This document shows, piece by piece, positions 9,703 to 18,862 of a DNA stretch of 64,000 nt; the stretch's first letter is position 1; each line of letters begins with the position of its first letter. Location: positions 141,953-205,952 of the forward strand of contig NZ_JAJNDU010000005.1 in NCBI RefSeq assembly GCF_021043365.1, in the 5' to 3' direction. The notes beneath the pieces were generated by a model. That model was given only the letters and a program-made list of their open reading frames with translations, was not told the origin of the DNA and ran no database searches. The DNA comes from Sphingomonas sp. IC-11. Lineage in GTDB: Bacteria > Pseudomonadota > Alphaproteobacteria > Sphingomonadales > Sphingomonadaceae. Made by a program: the position numbers and the translations under genes.

Positions 9703-10620
9703 TTACCGGTGCGCGGCGCGGCGCAGGCGGTCGTTGATTGCCGTGCCGATGCCCTCGTTCGGCACGGGCGCGACGGCGATCTTCCTGGCCGGGGCGGCGT
9801 CGGCGCGGTGGAGCGCGTCGAACAGGCGGGCGGCGGCCTCGACCGGGTCGCCGGTGGCGGACAGGGTGTCGTCGCCTGTGATCTCACCATAGCCGATCAG
9901 CCATTCGTCACCGTCACGCTCGGTCGCGTCGAGGCGCAGCAGCTTTGTTGGGGCGTAATGCGTGGCGAGCTGGCCGGGGGCGGTGACCTTGGCGCCGGGA
10001 GCGGCGGCTGACAGGCCGAGCTGCTCGGCGGTGATCGGGCCGGGGCGCAGGATCGCGCCCTTGCCGACAATAGTGGATTCAAGGCCCGCCGTGGTCGGCC
10101 CGTCGTCGAGGATCAGCGGGACGCGGTTGCCGAGGCTGGCGGCGACGTGTTCGGCGCGGGTCGGGCTGATCGCGTTGCTGGCGTTGGCAGACGGGGCGGC
10201 GAGCGGGCGGCCCGAGGCTTGCAGCAGCGCCTGCATCGCGCGGTGGGCGGGAACGCGCAGCGCGATCGTTTCGAGCCCGGCAGTGACGAGGCCGGCGATG
10301 CCGGCATCGGTGCGCAGCGGCAGGACGAGGGTGAGCGGGCCGGGCCACCAGCGATCCGCCAATGCCAGCGCCTCATCGTCGAACACAGCGATCCGCTCCG
10401 CCGCCGCGCGATCCGGCAGGTGGACAATCAGCGGGTTGAAGCTCGGCCGGCCCTTGGCGGCATAGATGCGCGCGACGGCATCGGCATTGGTTGCGTCGGC
10501 GGCGAGCCCATATACCGTTTCCGTCGGCACGGCGACGATCCCGCCCGAGTGGATCAGCGCCGCCGCCTCGGTGATCGCAGCATCACCAAAGGGCAAAATT
10601 CGAGGGATTTGAGCCGTCAT
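9703..10620 (-). CDS. L-threonylcarbamoyladenylate synthase (Sua5/TsaC)
   Basis: A 305-residue Sua5-type enzyme that makes threonylcarbamoyl-AMP from threonine, bicarbonate and ATP for the t6A37 modification of ANN-decoding tRNAs. The YrdC domain occupies about residues 15-190 (VPTETVYGLAADATNADAV, KGRPSFNPLIVH, RVPAHRAMQALLQ, APSANASNAISPT), and the C-terminal third is the Sua5 domain, ending in PNEGIGTAINDRLRRAAH. The start at 10620 is preferred over the frame opening at 10659, which lies in front of the divergent dehydrogenase gene. Confidence 0.92.
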   Translation of the reverse strand: MTAQIPRILPFGDAAITEAAALIHSGGIVAVPTETVYGLAADATNADAVARIYAAKGRPSFNPLIVHLPDRAAAERIAVFDDEALALADRWWPGPLTLVLPLRTDAGIAGLVTAGLETIALRVPAHRAMQALLQASGRPLAAPSANASNAISPTRAEHVAASLGNRVPLILDDGPTTAGLESTIVGKGAILRPGPITAEQLGLSAAAPGAKVTAPGQLATHYAPTKLLRLDATERDGDEWLIGYGEITGDDTLSATGDPVEAAARLFDALHRADAAPARKIAVAPVPNEGIGTAINDRLRRAAHR

Positions 10621-10657
10621 CGCCGGACGGTATAGCGGCGCGACACTGGAGAAGAAC

Positions 10658-12340
10658 ATGCCTTACACCGCCCCGGTCGCCGAGCAGCGTTTCGTGCTCG
10701 AGCATATCGTGCGCATCGCCGAGCTTGCCGCTACGGAACGCTACCATGCCGCCAGTCCCGACGTGATCGAGGCGGTGCTGGAGGGAATCGGGCAGCTCGC
10801 CGAGGGCGAATGGGCGCCGCTGGCACGTGCCGGCGACACGGTGGGCGCGAAGTGGACGCCCGATGGCGTGGTGATGCCGGACGGCTACAAGGCGGCGTAC
10901 AAGGCCTATGTCGAGGGCGGCTGGGGCACGATCGGCGTGCCGGAGGGATTCGGCGGGCAGGGCCTGCCGTTCGCGGTGCAGTGCGCCGTGCTGGAGACTT
11001 TGGGCAGCGCCAACATGGGCTTCGCGCTGGCGCCGATCCTGTCGGTGGGTGCGATCGAGGCGTTGCAGCATCACGGCACGCCCGAGCAGCAGGCGACGTG
11101 GCTGCCCAAGCTCGCCACCGGCGAGTGGACCGGCACGATGAACCTGACCGAGCCGCAGGCGGGCAGCGACGTCGGCGCGCTGCGCGCCACTGCCACACCG
11201 CGCGGCGATGGCACCTATTCGATCAAGGGCACCAAGATCTTCATCTCGTTCGGCGACCATGACCTCGCCGACAATATCGTTCACCTGGTGCTCGCGCGCA
11301 CGCCCGATGCCCCGAAGGGGACGAAGGGCATTTCGCTGTTCCTGGTGCCCAAGGTGCGCAGCGACGGGACGCCCAACGACGTTCGCGTCGTTTCGATCGA
11401 GCACAAGATGGGGCTCCATGCCTCGCCGACGTGCGTCTTGTCGTTCGGCGACCATGACGATTGCATCGGCGAGCTGATCGGGTCCGAGTTCGGCGGCATG
11501 CGCGCGATGTTCACGATGATGAACAACGCCCGCCTCAACGTCGGCCTCCAGGGCGTGCAGGTGGCGGAGGCCGCGACGCAGAAGGCGGTGGAATATGCCC
11601 GCGAGCGCATCCAGGGCGCGCGCGAGGGGCAGCCGGCGGCGATCATCGAGCATCCCGACGTGCGGCGCATGCTGATGCGGATGAAGGCGCAGACGCAGGC
11701 GGCGCGTGCGCTGGTCTATTATGCCGCGGGGCAGGTGGACCGTGCGAACCTAGGCGATGCGGCGGCGCGCGACCGGCTGGAGATCGCGACGCCGCTGGCC
11801 AAGGCGCATGGCACCGACATCGGCAACGAAGTCGCGAGCGTCGGCGTGCAGGTGCATGGCGGGATGGGCTATATCGAGGAGACGGGCGCGGCGCAGTTCT
11901 TCCGCGATGCGCGCATCACCCCGATCTACGAGGGGACGAACGGGATCCAGGCCGCCGACCTCGTGGGCCGCAAGCTGTCGCTTTCCAACGGGGCAGCGTT
12001 CGCGACGCTGATCGAGGATTTGCGCGGGGCATCGCACCCGGCGCTGGGCGAGCTGGTCGCGGCGTGCGACGCGGTCGGCCGGCGGTTGCAGACGGCGGAC
12101 GCCGACGACCGGCTGGCGGCGAGCTACCCGTTCCTGACGATGCTGTCGGTCGCGACGTGCGGCTGGCTGCTGGAGCGCGAGGCGGCCGAGGCGGGCGACG
12201 ATTCGTTCGGCAAGGCGAAGAAGGCAGTCGTTGCCTTCTACCTCGACCAGATCGTGCCCGAGGCGCTGGGCCTGCGCGCGGCGGCAGAGGCGCCCGCCGC
12301 GCCACTCTACGCGCTCGAGGCGGAGGCGTTTGCCGCATGA
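10658..12340 (+). CDS. Acyl-CoA dehydrogenase, DmdC/long form
   Basis: A 560-residue member of the long acyl-CoA dehydrogenase subgroup, which includes the methylthiopropanoyl-CoA dehydrogenase DmdC. The extra length is an added C-terminal helical domain. Key motifs are MNLTEPQAGSDVGALRATA, YSIKGTKIFISFGDHDLADN, VHGGMGYIEETGAAQFFRDARI and TPIYEGTNGIQAADLVGRKL. Its stop overlaps the start of the arylamine N-acetyltransferase gene (ATGA at 12337-12340), so the two are coupled. The substrate is unknown, and the DmdC name is often over-applied to this subgroup. Confidence 0.88.
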   Translation: MPYTAPVAEQRFVLEHIVRIAELAATERYHAASPDVIEAVLEGIGQLAEGEWAPLARAGDTVGAKWTPDGVVMPDGYKAAYKAYVEGGWGTIGVPEGFGGQGLPFAVQCAVLETLGSANMGFALAPILSVGAIEALQHHGTPEQQATWLPKLATGEWTGTMNLTEPQAGSDVGALRATATPRGDGTYSIKGTKIFISFGDHDLADNIVHLVLARTPDAPKGTKGISLFLVPKVRSDGTPNDVRVVSIEHKMGLHASPTCVLSFGDHDDCIGELIGSEFGGMRAMFTMMNNARLNVGLQGVQVAEAATQKAVEYARERIQGAREGQPAAIIEHPDVRRMLMRMKAQTQAARALVYYAAGQVDRANLGDAAARDRLEIATPLAKAHGTDIGNEVASVGVQVHGGMGYIEETGAAQFFRDARITPIYEGTNGIQAADLVGRKLSLSNGAAFATLIEDLRGASHPALGELVAACDAVGRRLQTADADDRLAASYPFLTMLSVATCGWLLEREAAEAGDDSFGKAKKAVVAFYLDQIVPEALGLRAAAEAPAAPLYALEAEAFAA

Positions 12341-13164
12341 GCCTGCCCTTCAACCTGCCCGCCTATCTGGAACGTATCCGCCTGCCGGCACGTGCGACGG
12401 TCGATCACCATGGCCTGGCCGCGGTGCAGCGTGCGCATCGGCTGGCGATCCCGTTCGAGAATCTCGACGTGCCGCTGGGGCGCGGGATCGACATTTCGTC
12501 AGACGCCGTGTTCGGCAAGCTCGTCGTCGCCGGGCGCGGCGGCTATTGCTTCGAGCATAACCGGCTGTTCCTCGATGCGCTGGCGGCGCTGGGGTTCGAG
12601 GCGCGGCCGCTGCTAGCGCGCGTCTGGCTCAACGGCGGCGGGGTGCCGCCCAAGACGCACACGTTGAGCCTCGTCACCTTCGCGGATGAGCAATGGATCG
12701 CCGATCCGGGTTTCGGCGGCAGCTACACCCCACCGATGCCGCTGGTGGACGGCGCCGAGGCAGAGGCGCCTGATGGCGCGACGTTCCGGCTGACGCGCGA
12801 CGACGATCATGGCTGGATGCTGCTGCGCGATGGTCATAGCGCGAGCACCGATGGCCGCGGCGGGGGCGAGGGATTCCAGCCGCAATACAGCTTCACCACG
12901 GACACGGTGTGGCCGGCGGACCTGGAGATGGCGAACCGCTGGACGTCCACCGCGCCGGACACGCGGTTCACCACGCTGAAGGTGGTGAGCATCGTCCTGC
13001 CGCACGGCTTCGCGACGCTCACCGACCGGCAGTATCGCCGGCGGGCGGGCGAGGAGGAGACGGCGGCGGTGATCGAGGATCCGCGCGTCTATCGCATGCG
13101 GCTGAGCATGATGTTCGGCATCGATTTGTCGAAGGAGGATGTCGCGGCGCTCGGGCTGTTCTAA
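12337..13164 (+). CDS. nat: Arylamine N-acetyltransferase
   Basis: A 275-residue NAT-family enzyme that transfers acetyl or other acyl groups from CoA to arylamines, hydrazines or similar acceptors. The catalytic triad is visible: Cys71 in RGGYCFEHN, His108 in PPKTHTLSLV and Asp123 in WIADPGFGG. IPFENLDVPLGRGI near residue 38 is also diagnostic. It starts inside the acyl-CoA dehydrogenase stop (ATGA), which suggests coordinated production; some NATs act on acyl-CoAs other than acetyl-CoA, so a metabolic link is possible but unproven. Confidence 0.92.
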   Translation: MSLPFNLPAYLERIRLPARATVDHHGLAAVQRAHRLAIPFENLDVPLGRGIDISSDAVFGKLVVAGRGGYCFEHNRLFLDALAALGFEARPLLARVWLNGGGVPPKTHTLSLVTFADEQWIADPGFGGSYTPPMPLVDGAEAEAPDGATFRLTRDDDHGWMLLRDGHSASTDGRGGGEGFQPQYSFTTDTVWPADLEMANRWTSTAPDTRFTTLKVVSIVLPHGFATLTDRQYRRRAGEEETAAVIEDPRVYRMRLSMMFGIDLSKEDVAALGLF

Positions 13165-13193
13165 GCGTGCGCGTCGCGAATAGCCGATACATG

Positions 13194-13224
13194 AACGCCG
13201 CGGTCCTGATGGAGCCGCGGCGTT
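13194..13224 (+). terminator. GC-rich hairpin after nat
   Basis: A perfect ten-base-pair stem (AACGCCGCGG 13194-13203 with CCGCGGCGTT 13215-13224) closes an 11-base loop thirty bases after the nat stop. There is no long T run after it, so termination is probable but not certain. It may serve both this gene and the convergent ligase gene. Confidence 0.6.
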
Positions 13225-13234
13225 GAAGGATAGG

Positions 13235-13254
13235 ATTCCCGCCTTCGCGGGAAT
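13235..13254. repeat. Short palindromic intergenic repeat
   Basis: The arms ATTCCCGC (13235-13242) and GCGGGAAT (13247-13254) enclose CTTC. This compact palindrome is of the type dispersed in many copies through proteobacterial intergenic DNA. Here it lies between the converging nat and feruloyl-CoA synthase genes, next to the hairpin at 13194-13224. Confidence 0.6.
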
Positions 13255-13271
13255 GATGGGTCGGTCGGGCG

Positions 13272-15125
13272 TTACGCGTCGACCTCGATCACGCCGTCGC
13301 TCAGTTCCTCGGTGAACAGCGCCTTCACCACATCGTCGCGCGCGGTGAGGGTGGCGCGCTGGTTGACGTAGCCCTTGTCGGTGATCTCGCCGGCGTCAAT
13401 CGACGGCGGCGTGCGCAGGATGGCGAAGCGGCGGACGCGGCGAGACGAGCCGCCGGCGGTTTCGTTGAACGCCTCCAGCTTCTCCTTCACCAGGCCCTCC
13501 AGCGTCGGGATCGGATCGGAGCCGGGCGACGCCTCCGCCAGCGTCTGCAGCGCAGCCGGCGAGGGCCAGGCGAGGATGGCGATATAGGGTTCGTCCTGGC
13601 CGGCGATCACCACGTCCTGAAGATACGGCGAGCAGGCGGCGCAGATGTCCGGGCGAAGCGTGCCGACCGAGACCCAGGTGCCGGTCGACAGTTTGAAATC
13701 CTCGGTCACGCGGCCGTCGAACACAAGGCCGAGTTCTGGCCGCTCGGGATCGATGAACTTGGCCGCGTCACCGAGCATGTAATAGCCTTCCTCGTCGAAG
13801 GCTGCGGCGGTCTTTTCCGGATCATTGTGATAGCCGGTGGTGACGGTCGGCCCCTTGACGCGCACCTCCAGCTTGGCGCCATTGGGCACGAGTTTCAGCG
13901 TCGAGCCCGGCAGCGGCAGGCCAATGAGGCCGACGCGTTCCGATGCCCAGTGAACGACGGTGACGCCCAGCGTCTCGGTCGCGCCATACATCGTGGTGAA
14001 GGGCATGCGCTCGCCGGTTTCCGCGATCGCCAGCGCCTGCATGCGATCATAAAGGTCGTCCGACAGCGTCGCGCCGCCGTAGCCCATGCCGCGGAGGTTC
14101 TTGAAGAACGCCTTTCGCAGCGTTGGATCGCGCTCCATCGCATCGGCCAGCATGGCGAAGGCGACCGGAGCCGAGCCGAAGCTCATCGGGGAGATCTCGC
14201 GCAGGTTCTTGATCGTCGTTTCGAACAGGCCCGGCACCGGCTTGCCCTCGTCGAGATAGAGCGTGCCGCCGCCGGCGATGTTCGCGTTGAAATGGATCGT
14301 GCCGGCGGAAATGTGATTCCACGGCATCCAGTCGAGCGAAATCGGGTGATCAACGGGATCGGGATCGTCGCGCAGCCCTTCGGAGGCGGCGATGAGGTTC
14401 ACGAACATGCCCTGATGCTGCGGCACGCCCTTGGGCATGCCGGTGGAGCCGGAGGTGAAGAGATATTTGCCGACGGTGTCGTGGGTCAGCGCCTCACGTG
14501 CTTCGTCCACCGCCTCGGTTGCGACGGTGTCCGTCAGTTCGGCAAACGGAATCGTGCCAGCGCCACCATCCATGGTGACGAAGGTGAGCGTCGGGTCCAG
14601 GCTGCGCAGTGTCTCGAACGCGCGCGCGAACAACTCCGAATTCTCGGCAAAGACGATGCGCGGGCGCACGGTGTTGAAGCAGTGCTTCAGCTTGGCATGA
14701 TCGCTGGATACCAAGCTGTAGGCGGGGCTGAGCGGCGCAATCGGCACCCCGGCCGTGAAGCAGCCCAGCATCAGGATGCCATGCGCGACCGAATTCGCGC
14801 TGAGGCACATCACCGCGTCATTGGCGCCAAGCCCCCGATCGATCAGCCATTGCGCCACGCTGTCGGCCGCCTTCTTGCCCTCGCCATAGGTGACGCCCTG
14901 CCACGGCCCATGGCCGGGCGCGCGTTGCATAAGCCACGGACGATCGGGGTGAAGCGCGGCCCGCTCTGCCATGAGGTGCGGGATCGAGCGGGCAGGCGTG
15001 CCCATGGCGTGATTCGAGCTGATCAGGATCGTGCCGTCGGAGCGACGCTCAACGGTGATGTCCGGCCCCTTCTGAGGGAGGCGCTTGAACGGCGGCTGCG
15101 TGGGCATGGCGGGCGCGGTTGCCAT
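13272..15125 (-). CDS. Feruloyl-CoA synthase-like acyl-CoA ligase
   Basis: A 617-residue ANL ligase, the length and layout of feruloyl-CoA synthetase (Fcs) used in phenylpropanoid catabolism. Motifs include KYLFTSGSTGMPKGVPQHQG (P-loop), SLDWMPWNHISAGTIHFN and GGTLYLDEGKPVPG, which mark this subgroup, then TMYGATETLGVTVVHW, YYMLGDAAKFIDPE and VFDGRVTEDFKLSTGTWVS. The last segment replaces the usual GYIKTGD/K region seen in fatty acid ligases. No feruloyl-CoA hydratase/lyase or vanillin dehydrogenase lies beside it, so the substrate is inferred from family only. TAGGAGAG precedes ATG 15125. A small membrane protein gene lies 50 bases upstream. Confidence 0.8.
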   Translation of the reverse strand: MATAPAMPTQPPFKRLPQKGPDITVERRSDGTILISSNHAMGTPARSIPHLMAERAALHPDRPWLMQRAPGHGPWQGVTYGEGKKAADSVAQWLIDRGLGANDAVMCLSANSVAHGILMLGCFTAGVPIAPLSPAYSLVSSDHAKLKHCFNTVRPRIVFAENSELFARAFETLRSLDPTLTFVTMDGGAGTIPFAELTDTVATEAVDEAREALTHDTVGKYLFTSGSTGMPKGVPQHQGMFVNLIAASEGLRDDPDPVDHPISLDWMPWNHISAGTIHFNANIAGGGTLYLDEGKPVPGLFETTIKNLREISPMSFGSAPVAFAMLADAMERDPTLRKAFFKNLRGMGYGGATLSDDLYDRMQALAIAETGERMPFTTMYGATETLGVTVVHWASERVGLIGLPLPGSTLKLVPNGAKLEVRVKGPTVTTGYHNDPEKTAAAFDEEGYYMLGDAAKFIDPERPELGLVFDGRVTEDFKLSTGTWVSVGTLRPDICAACSPYLQDVVIAGQDEPYIAILAWPSPAALQTLAEASPGSDPIPTLEGLVKEKLEAFNETAGGSSRRVRRFAILRTPPSIDAGEITDKGYVNQRATLTARDDVVKALFTEELSDGVIEVDA

Positions 15126-15175
15126 CGGGTCTCTCCTAGTTTTGACCCGATATAAGCCAGGCGTATTATTTTCTC

Positions 15176-15409
15176 CTAGTGCTGATTATGCGCCTTGCCG
15201 CCCTCTCGCACCGCCACGCGGACAAGAACCGCCGTGGAAAGAAGGATGGAGGAAACCAGCCCGCCAATGGCGAGCAGTCCGCCGCTGGTTACCTCAACCC
15301 GCGCATCGAATCGGCGGCGCTTGCCGAGCCGGATCGTCGCACGCGCGCGGTGATGCGTCGGCGGCGCGGGCGGCAAGGGGTAGCGGGGATGCATCAAGTC
15401 ACCGGCCAT
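15176..15409 (-). CDS. Small single-pass membrane protein (up to 77 aa)
   Basis: The N-terminal 35 residues are proline- and arginine-rich, and are followed by SGGLLAIGGLVSSILLSTAV, one transmembrane helix, and a short charged tail. It reads as a real small protein of a type I associate with sphingomonads (function unknown) rather than a shadow frame. The true start may be the ATG at 15394. The stop lies 50 bases before the feruloyl-CoA synthase-like gene on the same strand, so co-transcription is plausible. Confidence 0.55.
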   Translation of the reverse strand: MAGDLMHPRYPLPPAPPTHHRARATIRLGKRRRFDARVEVTSGGLLAIGGLVSSILLSTAVLVRVAVREGGKAHNQH

Positions 15410-15552
15410 GAAAGGGATAACGCCGCGCCACTAACGGGGTTCAACATCGCCCGCCTGGGCCGCTGAGGAGGCATGCTCCTGTCACCGGCGCGAGGGTGAC
15501 GGGGCCGCCCGTGAGCGTTACGGCTTGTCGGAACCCCGCTGGAGAAAGAGGA

Positions 15553-16377
15553 ATGCAGCAATTCGAGGGCTGGTCGCCGGTCGCGACCGAGCAGCAGGAC
15601 GATCTCGTCGCCGCTCCGCTGCGTCGCCTTGCTGCCTTGTTCGATCATGATGGCGCGCACTGGCCGGCGGGCGAGCTGCCGCCGCTCGCCCATTGGCTGT
15701 TCTTCCTTCCCGAGGCGCCGCAGTCGACGATCAGCGCGGATGGCCATCCGGCGCGCGGCGCTGCCCTGCCGCCGGTGGAGGCGCCGCGGCGCATGTGGGC
15801 CGGCGGGCGGCTTACCTTTCACGCGCCGCTGCCGATTGGTGCGCCTGCCACCCGGCGAAGCATCGTTACCGACGTGAAGGTGAAGGACGGGCGCTCGGGC
15901 CGGCTGACCTTTGTGACGGTGCGACACGACATTCTGGTGGATGGCGCCATCGCCGTGGTGGAGGAGCAGGATCTGGTGTTCCGCGGCGCAGGCAATGGCA
16001 CGCCAGCGCCCGCGCCCGCGGATCCACGAATTGCGGAGGTGCGCCGCGAGGTGACCTTCGATGCAACCGCGCTGTTCCGCTTTTCCGCGCTGACCTTCAA
16101 CGCGCACCGCATCCATTATGATCGTGCCTATGCGACGACGGAGGAGCTGTATCCCGATTTGGTGGTGCATGGGCCTTACCAGGCGATGCTGCTCGCCGAT
16201 CACCTGCTCCGCCACCGGCCCGGCGCGCGGCTGACGCACTTTTCGTTCCGTGGCGCGCGGCCGCTGTTCGTCGATCGCCCGGCCGCGCTCAATCTGGCCG
16301 GTGACCGCCAGCTGTCGTTGTGGACGACCGACCGGGATGGCTGCGCCTGCATGGAAGCGGAGGCGCGGCTGGCCTGA
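15553..16377 (+). CDS. HTD2/MaoC-type hydroxyacyl-thioester dehydratase
   Basis: A 274-residue hot-dog-fold protein of the HTD2 / mesaconyl-C4-CoA hydratase type. The C-terminal hot-dog domain carries RFSALTFNAHRIHYDRAYA, the substrate-binding and catalytic region, and YPDLVVHGPYQAMLLADHL. The N-terminal half (PLAHWLFFLPEAPQSTISADGHP) is also typical of the family. AAAGAGG precedes ATG 15553; the frame extends to 15496 but has no ribosome site there. It may act in the same acyl-CoA pathway as the CoA lyase at 6943-7782, since mesaconyl-CoA hydration followed by citramalyl-CoA cleavage is a known sequence, but the genes are 8 kb apart. Confidence 0.8.
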   Translation: MQQFEGWSPVATEQQDDLVAAPLRRLAALFDHDGAHWPAGELPPLAHWLFFLPEAPQSTISADGHPARGAALPPVEAPRRMWAGGRLTFHAPLPIGAPATRRSIVTDVKVKDGRSGRLTFVTVRHDILVDGAIAVVEEQDLVFRGAGNGTPAPAPADPRIAEVRREVTFDATALFRFSALTFNAHRIHYDRAYATTEELYPDLVVHGPYQAMLLADHLLRHRPGARLTHFSFRGARPLFVDRPAALNLAGDRQLSLWTTDRDGCACMEAEARLA

Positions 16378-17286
16378 TCAATCCGGCCCAGAACCCGTCA
16401 TGGGGCCGGCGATCAGCAACGGATCGATCCGCGCGTCGCGCCACTTCATCGCCCAATGCAGATGCGGCCCGGACACGCGCCCGGTCGCGCCGATCGCGCC
16501 AACCACCTGGCCCTGTCGGACGCGCGCGCCCACGGACACGTCGATGCGCGACAGGTGAAGGAACGCGCTGTTCAGGCCCATGCCATGGTCGATGATCAGC
16601 AGATTGCCCTCCAGCGTGAACGGCGAGTCCGCGGCAAGGACGATCACGCCATCGGCGGGGGCGACAACGGGCGTGCCGGTGGGCCGGGCGACATCGACCC
16701 CGGAATGGTACGAGCCTGGCTCGCCCCGGTAGATGCGCTGGGCGCCGAACAGCCCGGAAATTCGGCCCGTGACTGGCCATATGATGCGCTGACGCCAGCC
16801 GTCTGCGGCCTCGTTCCGGCTACGCGCGGCCTCGATCTGCGCGAGTTCGGCCGGACGACGGCGCTGGAAGTCTGCGCTGGGCACCGGCACCTTGGCCACC
16901 CGGTCAAGGCGTTCGATCCGCCATGCGCGCGGGGCGACCGACAGTTGGTGAGTCGCGGTGCGGCCATCGCTCAGCGTCGCGGTCAGGACCGAGGTCAGCC
17001 CTGCGTCGCGATCGAAAGCAATGACGAACCGGCCGTCCGCGGCGAGCGCAATGGGCGCGCCGTCCTTCAGTAACCGGACCGTGCCGGTCGGCGCGGTGCC
17101 GAGCATCAGGCCGCCCTGACTGGCCATGCCGCTGACGGCGAACCGGGGCGGAGGCAGCGGCGTGGAGGGCGCCACCGGACGAGGCGCCGCAGCAGGCGCA
17201 GGTGCAGGTGCAGGGGGCGGAGCGTCGGCAGCCGGCACCACGCAGCCAGCCAGGGGGAGCAGAACTGCCAGCGCGGCACGCTTCAT
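16378..17286 (-). CDS. M23-family metallopeptidase lipoprotein
   Basis: A 302-residue predicted lipoprotein: the signal sequence ends in the lipobox LAGC (Cys15), followed by a proline/alanine-rich linker to about residue 50. The LytM/M23 peptidase domain is C-terminal, with SYHSGVDVARPTGTPV supplying the first zinc ligands and GPHLHWAMKWRDARIDP the HxH pair. It probably trims or regulates peptidoglycan at the outer membrane or periplasm. The start at 17286 overlaps the DUF2093 gene stop by four bases, and that gene follows xseA by five bases, so the three form one operon. Confidence 0.87.
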   Translation of the reverse strand: MKRAALAVLLPLAGCVVPAADAPPPAPAPAPAAAPRPVAPSTPLPPPRFAVSGMASQGGLMLGTAPTGTVRLLKDGAPIALAADGRFVIAFDRDAGLTSVLTATLSDGRTATHQLSVAPRAWRIERLDRVAKVPVPSADFQRRRPAELAQIEAARSRNEAADGWRQRIIWPVTGRISGLFGAQRIYRGEPGSYHSGVDVARPTGTPVVAPADGVIVLAADSPFTLEGNLLIIDHGMGLNSAFLHLSRIDVSVGARVRQGQVVGAIGATGRVSGPHLHWAMKWRDARIDPLLIAGPMTGSGPD

Positions 17287-17489
17287 CGCGGCGCCATTGC
17301 CTCCGCCGCCAGCGCTGCACTGGCAAAGGCACGTTGGGTGGCGACATCCCAATAGCGCAGATCCTCGATCGGGATATGCGCGCCACTGACGCCGCAAACG
17401 ACGTGATCGCCGGGAGTCAGCACGCGAAAGCCATTGGCCATGTAGTGTATCCGCGCCGGGCGGTCCGTCTTCGACATCAACATATGCAA
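17283..17489 (-). CDS. DUF2093 family protein
   Basis: A 68-residue protein with the DUF2093 pattern: ARIHYMANGFRVLTPGDHVV, then CGVSGAHIPIEDLRYWDVA, then a short alanine-rich tail. Function is unknown for the family, which is found in alphaproteobacteria. The start could be M1, M3 or M5. It sits tightly between xseA (five bases) and the M23 lipoprotein (4-base overlap), so it is certainly co-translated with them. Confidence 0.85.
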   Translation of the reverse strand: MHMLMSKTDRPARIHYMANGFRVLTPGDHVVCGVSGAHIPIEDLRYWDVATQRAFASAALAAEAMAPR

Positions 17490-17494
17490 CCTTC

Positions 17495-18862
17495 CTAGAA
17501 CAGCGTCGGCTGTTCGGGCTTTGCTGGGGGATAGGAGCGCGAACGGGCGCCCTCAACCTTCGTGTCCACCGCGCCGTCGGCGAAATTGAGCGTCAGGCCA
17601 CCAGCGGCGCGTGCCGCCGCCGCGCTGGTCAGCGTCGCACCGGCGCGATCCGTGACACGGGCATAGCCACGGGCAAGCGGCGCATCGGGATCGACCGAGG
17701 CCAATAGCCGGCCCAGATCCTCCAGACGTTGCCGGGCGCCTTCCAGCCGCCGCTGGAGCAGCGCCGGGCGCAACACCGCGCCGGTCCGATCGAGTTCGCC
17801 GCGTGCGCGCACCACCCGCCGCTCAAGCCCGCGGTCGAGCCGAGCGCCGAGATCATCCACGCGTTGCCGTTGCGGCCCCAGCAAGCGATCCCGGGTGGGG
17901 AGCAGGCGCGCCATTGCATCAAGCCGCTCGCGCCCGCGCTCGACATAGCGGCGCGCGCAACGTTCGATCCGCTGGCCGTGGGCGCCAACGGTGAAGCGCA
18001 GGTCGGCGAGAACGGGGACGGCCAGTTCGGCTGCTGCCGTCGGTGTCGGCGCGCGCAGATCGGCGGCGTGGTCGCACAGGGTGGTATCGGTTTCGTGGCC
18101 CACCGCCGAGATGATCGGGATGGTGCAGGCGGCAACGGCGCGGACCACCGCTTCCTCGTTGAACGCCCACAGATCCTCGATCGAGCCGCCGCCGCGTGCC
18201 ACGATGACGAGATCGGGGCGAAGGTGATCGGGCAGCGCGTCGAACCCGCGCACGGCCGCAGCCACTTCGTTCGCCGCGCCATCGCCCTGCACCTTTACCG
18301 GCCAGACGAGGACATGGCTGGGGCAGCGATCCTCCAGCCGGTGGATGATGTCGCGGATCACGGCGCCCGTGGGTGAAGTGACCACCCCGATGCGGCGCGG
18401 CAGGAACGGCAGCGGACGGCGCGCCTTTGACTTGGCAAAGAGCCCCTCGGCGTCGAAGCGCGCCTTGTTGCGCTCGAGCAGCGCCATGAGCGCGCCGGCG
18501 CCGGCCAGCTCCATCCGCTCGATGATGACCTGATATTTGGAGCGGCCGGGATAGGTGGTGAGGCGGCCGGTGGCGATCACCTCGATCCCGTCCTCGGGCC
18601 GGAAGGCGAGCGCAGAGGCCTGCCCCTTCCAGATCACGCCGTCGATCACCGCGGCATCATCCTTCAGGCACAGGTAGCAATGGCCCGAGGCGACGCGCTT
18701 GTAGCCGGAAATCTCGCCGCGCAGGCGGACGTGGCCGAACTCGCCCTCCACCACGCGCTTCAGCCGGTTGGAGAGTTCGCCCACCGACATGGCGGCGGCG
18801 TTGTCCCCGGGGGTCGGGTCCGCTACCAGCCGCGCGGGAACGTCGAAAAAGGGGTCGGGCAT
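17495..18862 (-). CDS. xseA: Exodeoxyribonuclease VII large subunit
   Basis: A 455-residue catalytic subunit of exonuclease VII, which degrades single-stranded DNA from both ends. The N-terminal OB fold (about residues 25-120) has [19 protein letters not shown] and [20 protein letters not shown]. The nuclease core follows with [34 protein letters not shown] and [20 protein letters not shown], then a long coiled-coil-like region and [10 protein letters not shown]. The start codon shares two bases with the start of divergent purD, so the upstream control region of each lies in the other gene. An internal ATG at residue 25 is an alternative start. Confidence 0.93.
   Translation of the reverse strand: MPDPFFDVPARLVADPTPGDNAAAMSVGELSNRLKRVVEGEFGHVRLRGEISGYKRVASGHCYLCLKDDAAVIDGVIWKGQASALAFRPEDGIEVIATGRLTTYPGRSKYQVIIERMELAGAGALMALLERNKARFDAEGLFAKSKARRPLPFLPRRIGVVTSPTGAVIRDIIHRLEDRCPSHVLVWPVKVQGDGAANEVAAAVRGFDALPDHLRPDLVIVARGGGSIEDLWAFNEEAVVRAVAACTIPIISAVGHETDTTLCDHAADLRAPTPTAAAELAVPVLADLRFTVGAHGQRIERCARRYVERGRERLDAMARLLPTRDRLLGPQRQRVDDLGARLDRGLERRVVRARGELDRTGAVLRPALLQRRLEGARQRLEDLGRLLASVDPDAPLARGYARVTDRAGATLTSAAAARAAGGLTLNFADGAVDTKVEGARSRSYPPAKPEQPTLF

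Noticed and set aside
13272..16377. A complete ferulate degradation operon
   Set aside because: No feruloyl-CoA hydratase/lyase or vanillin dehydrogenase is adjacent; the neighbouring genes belong to different families and strands.
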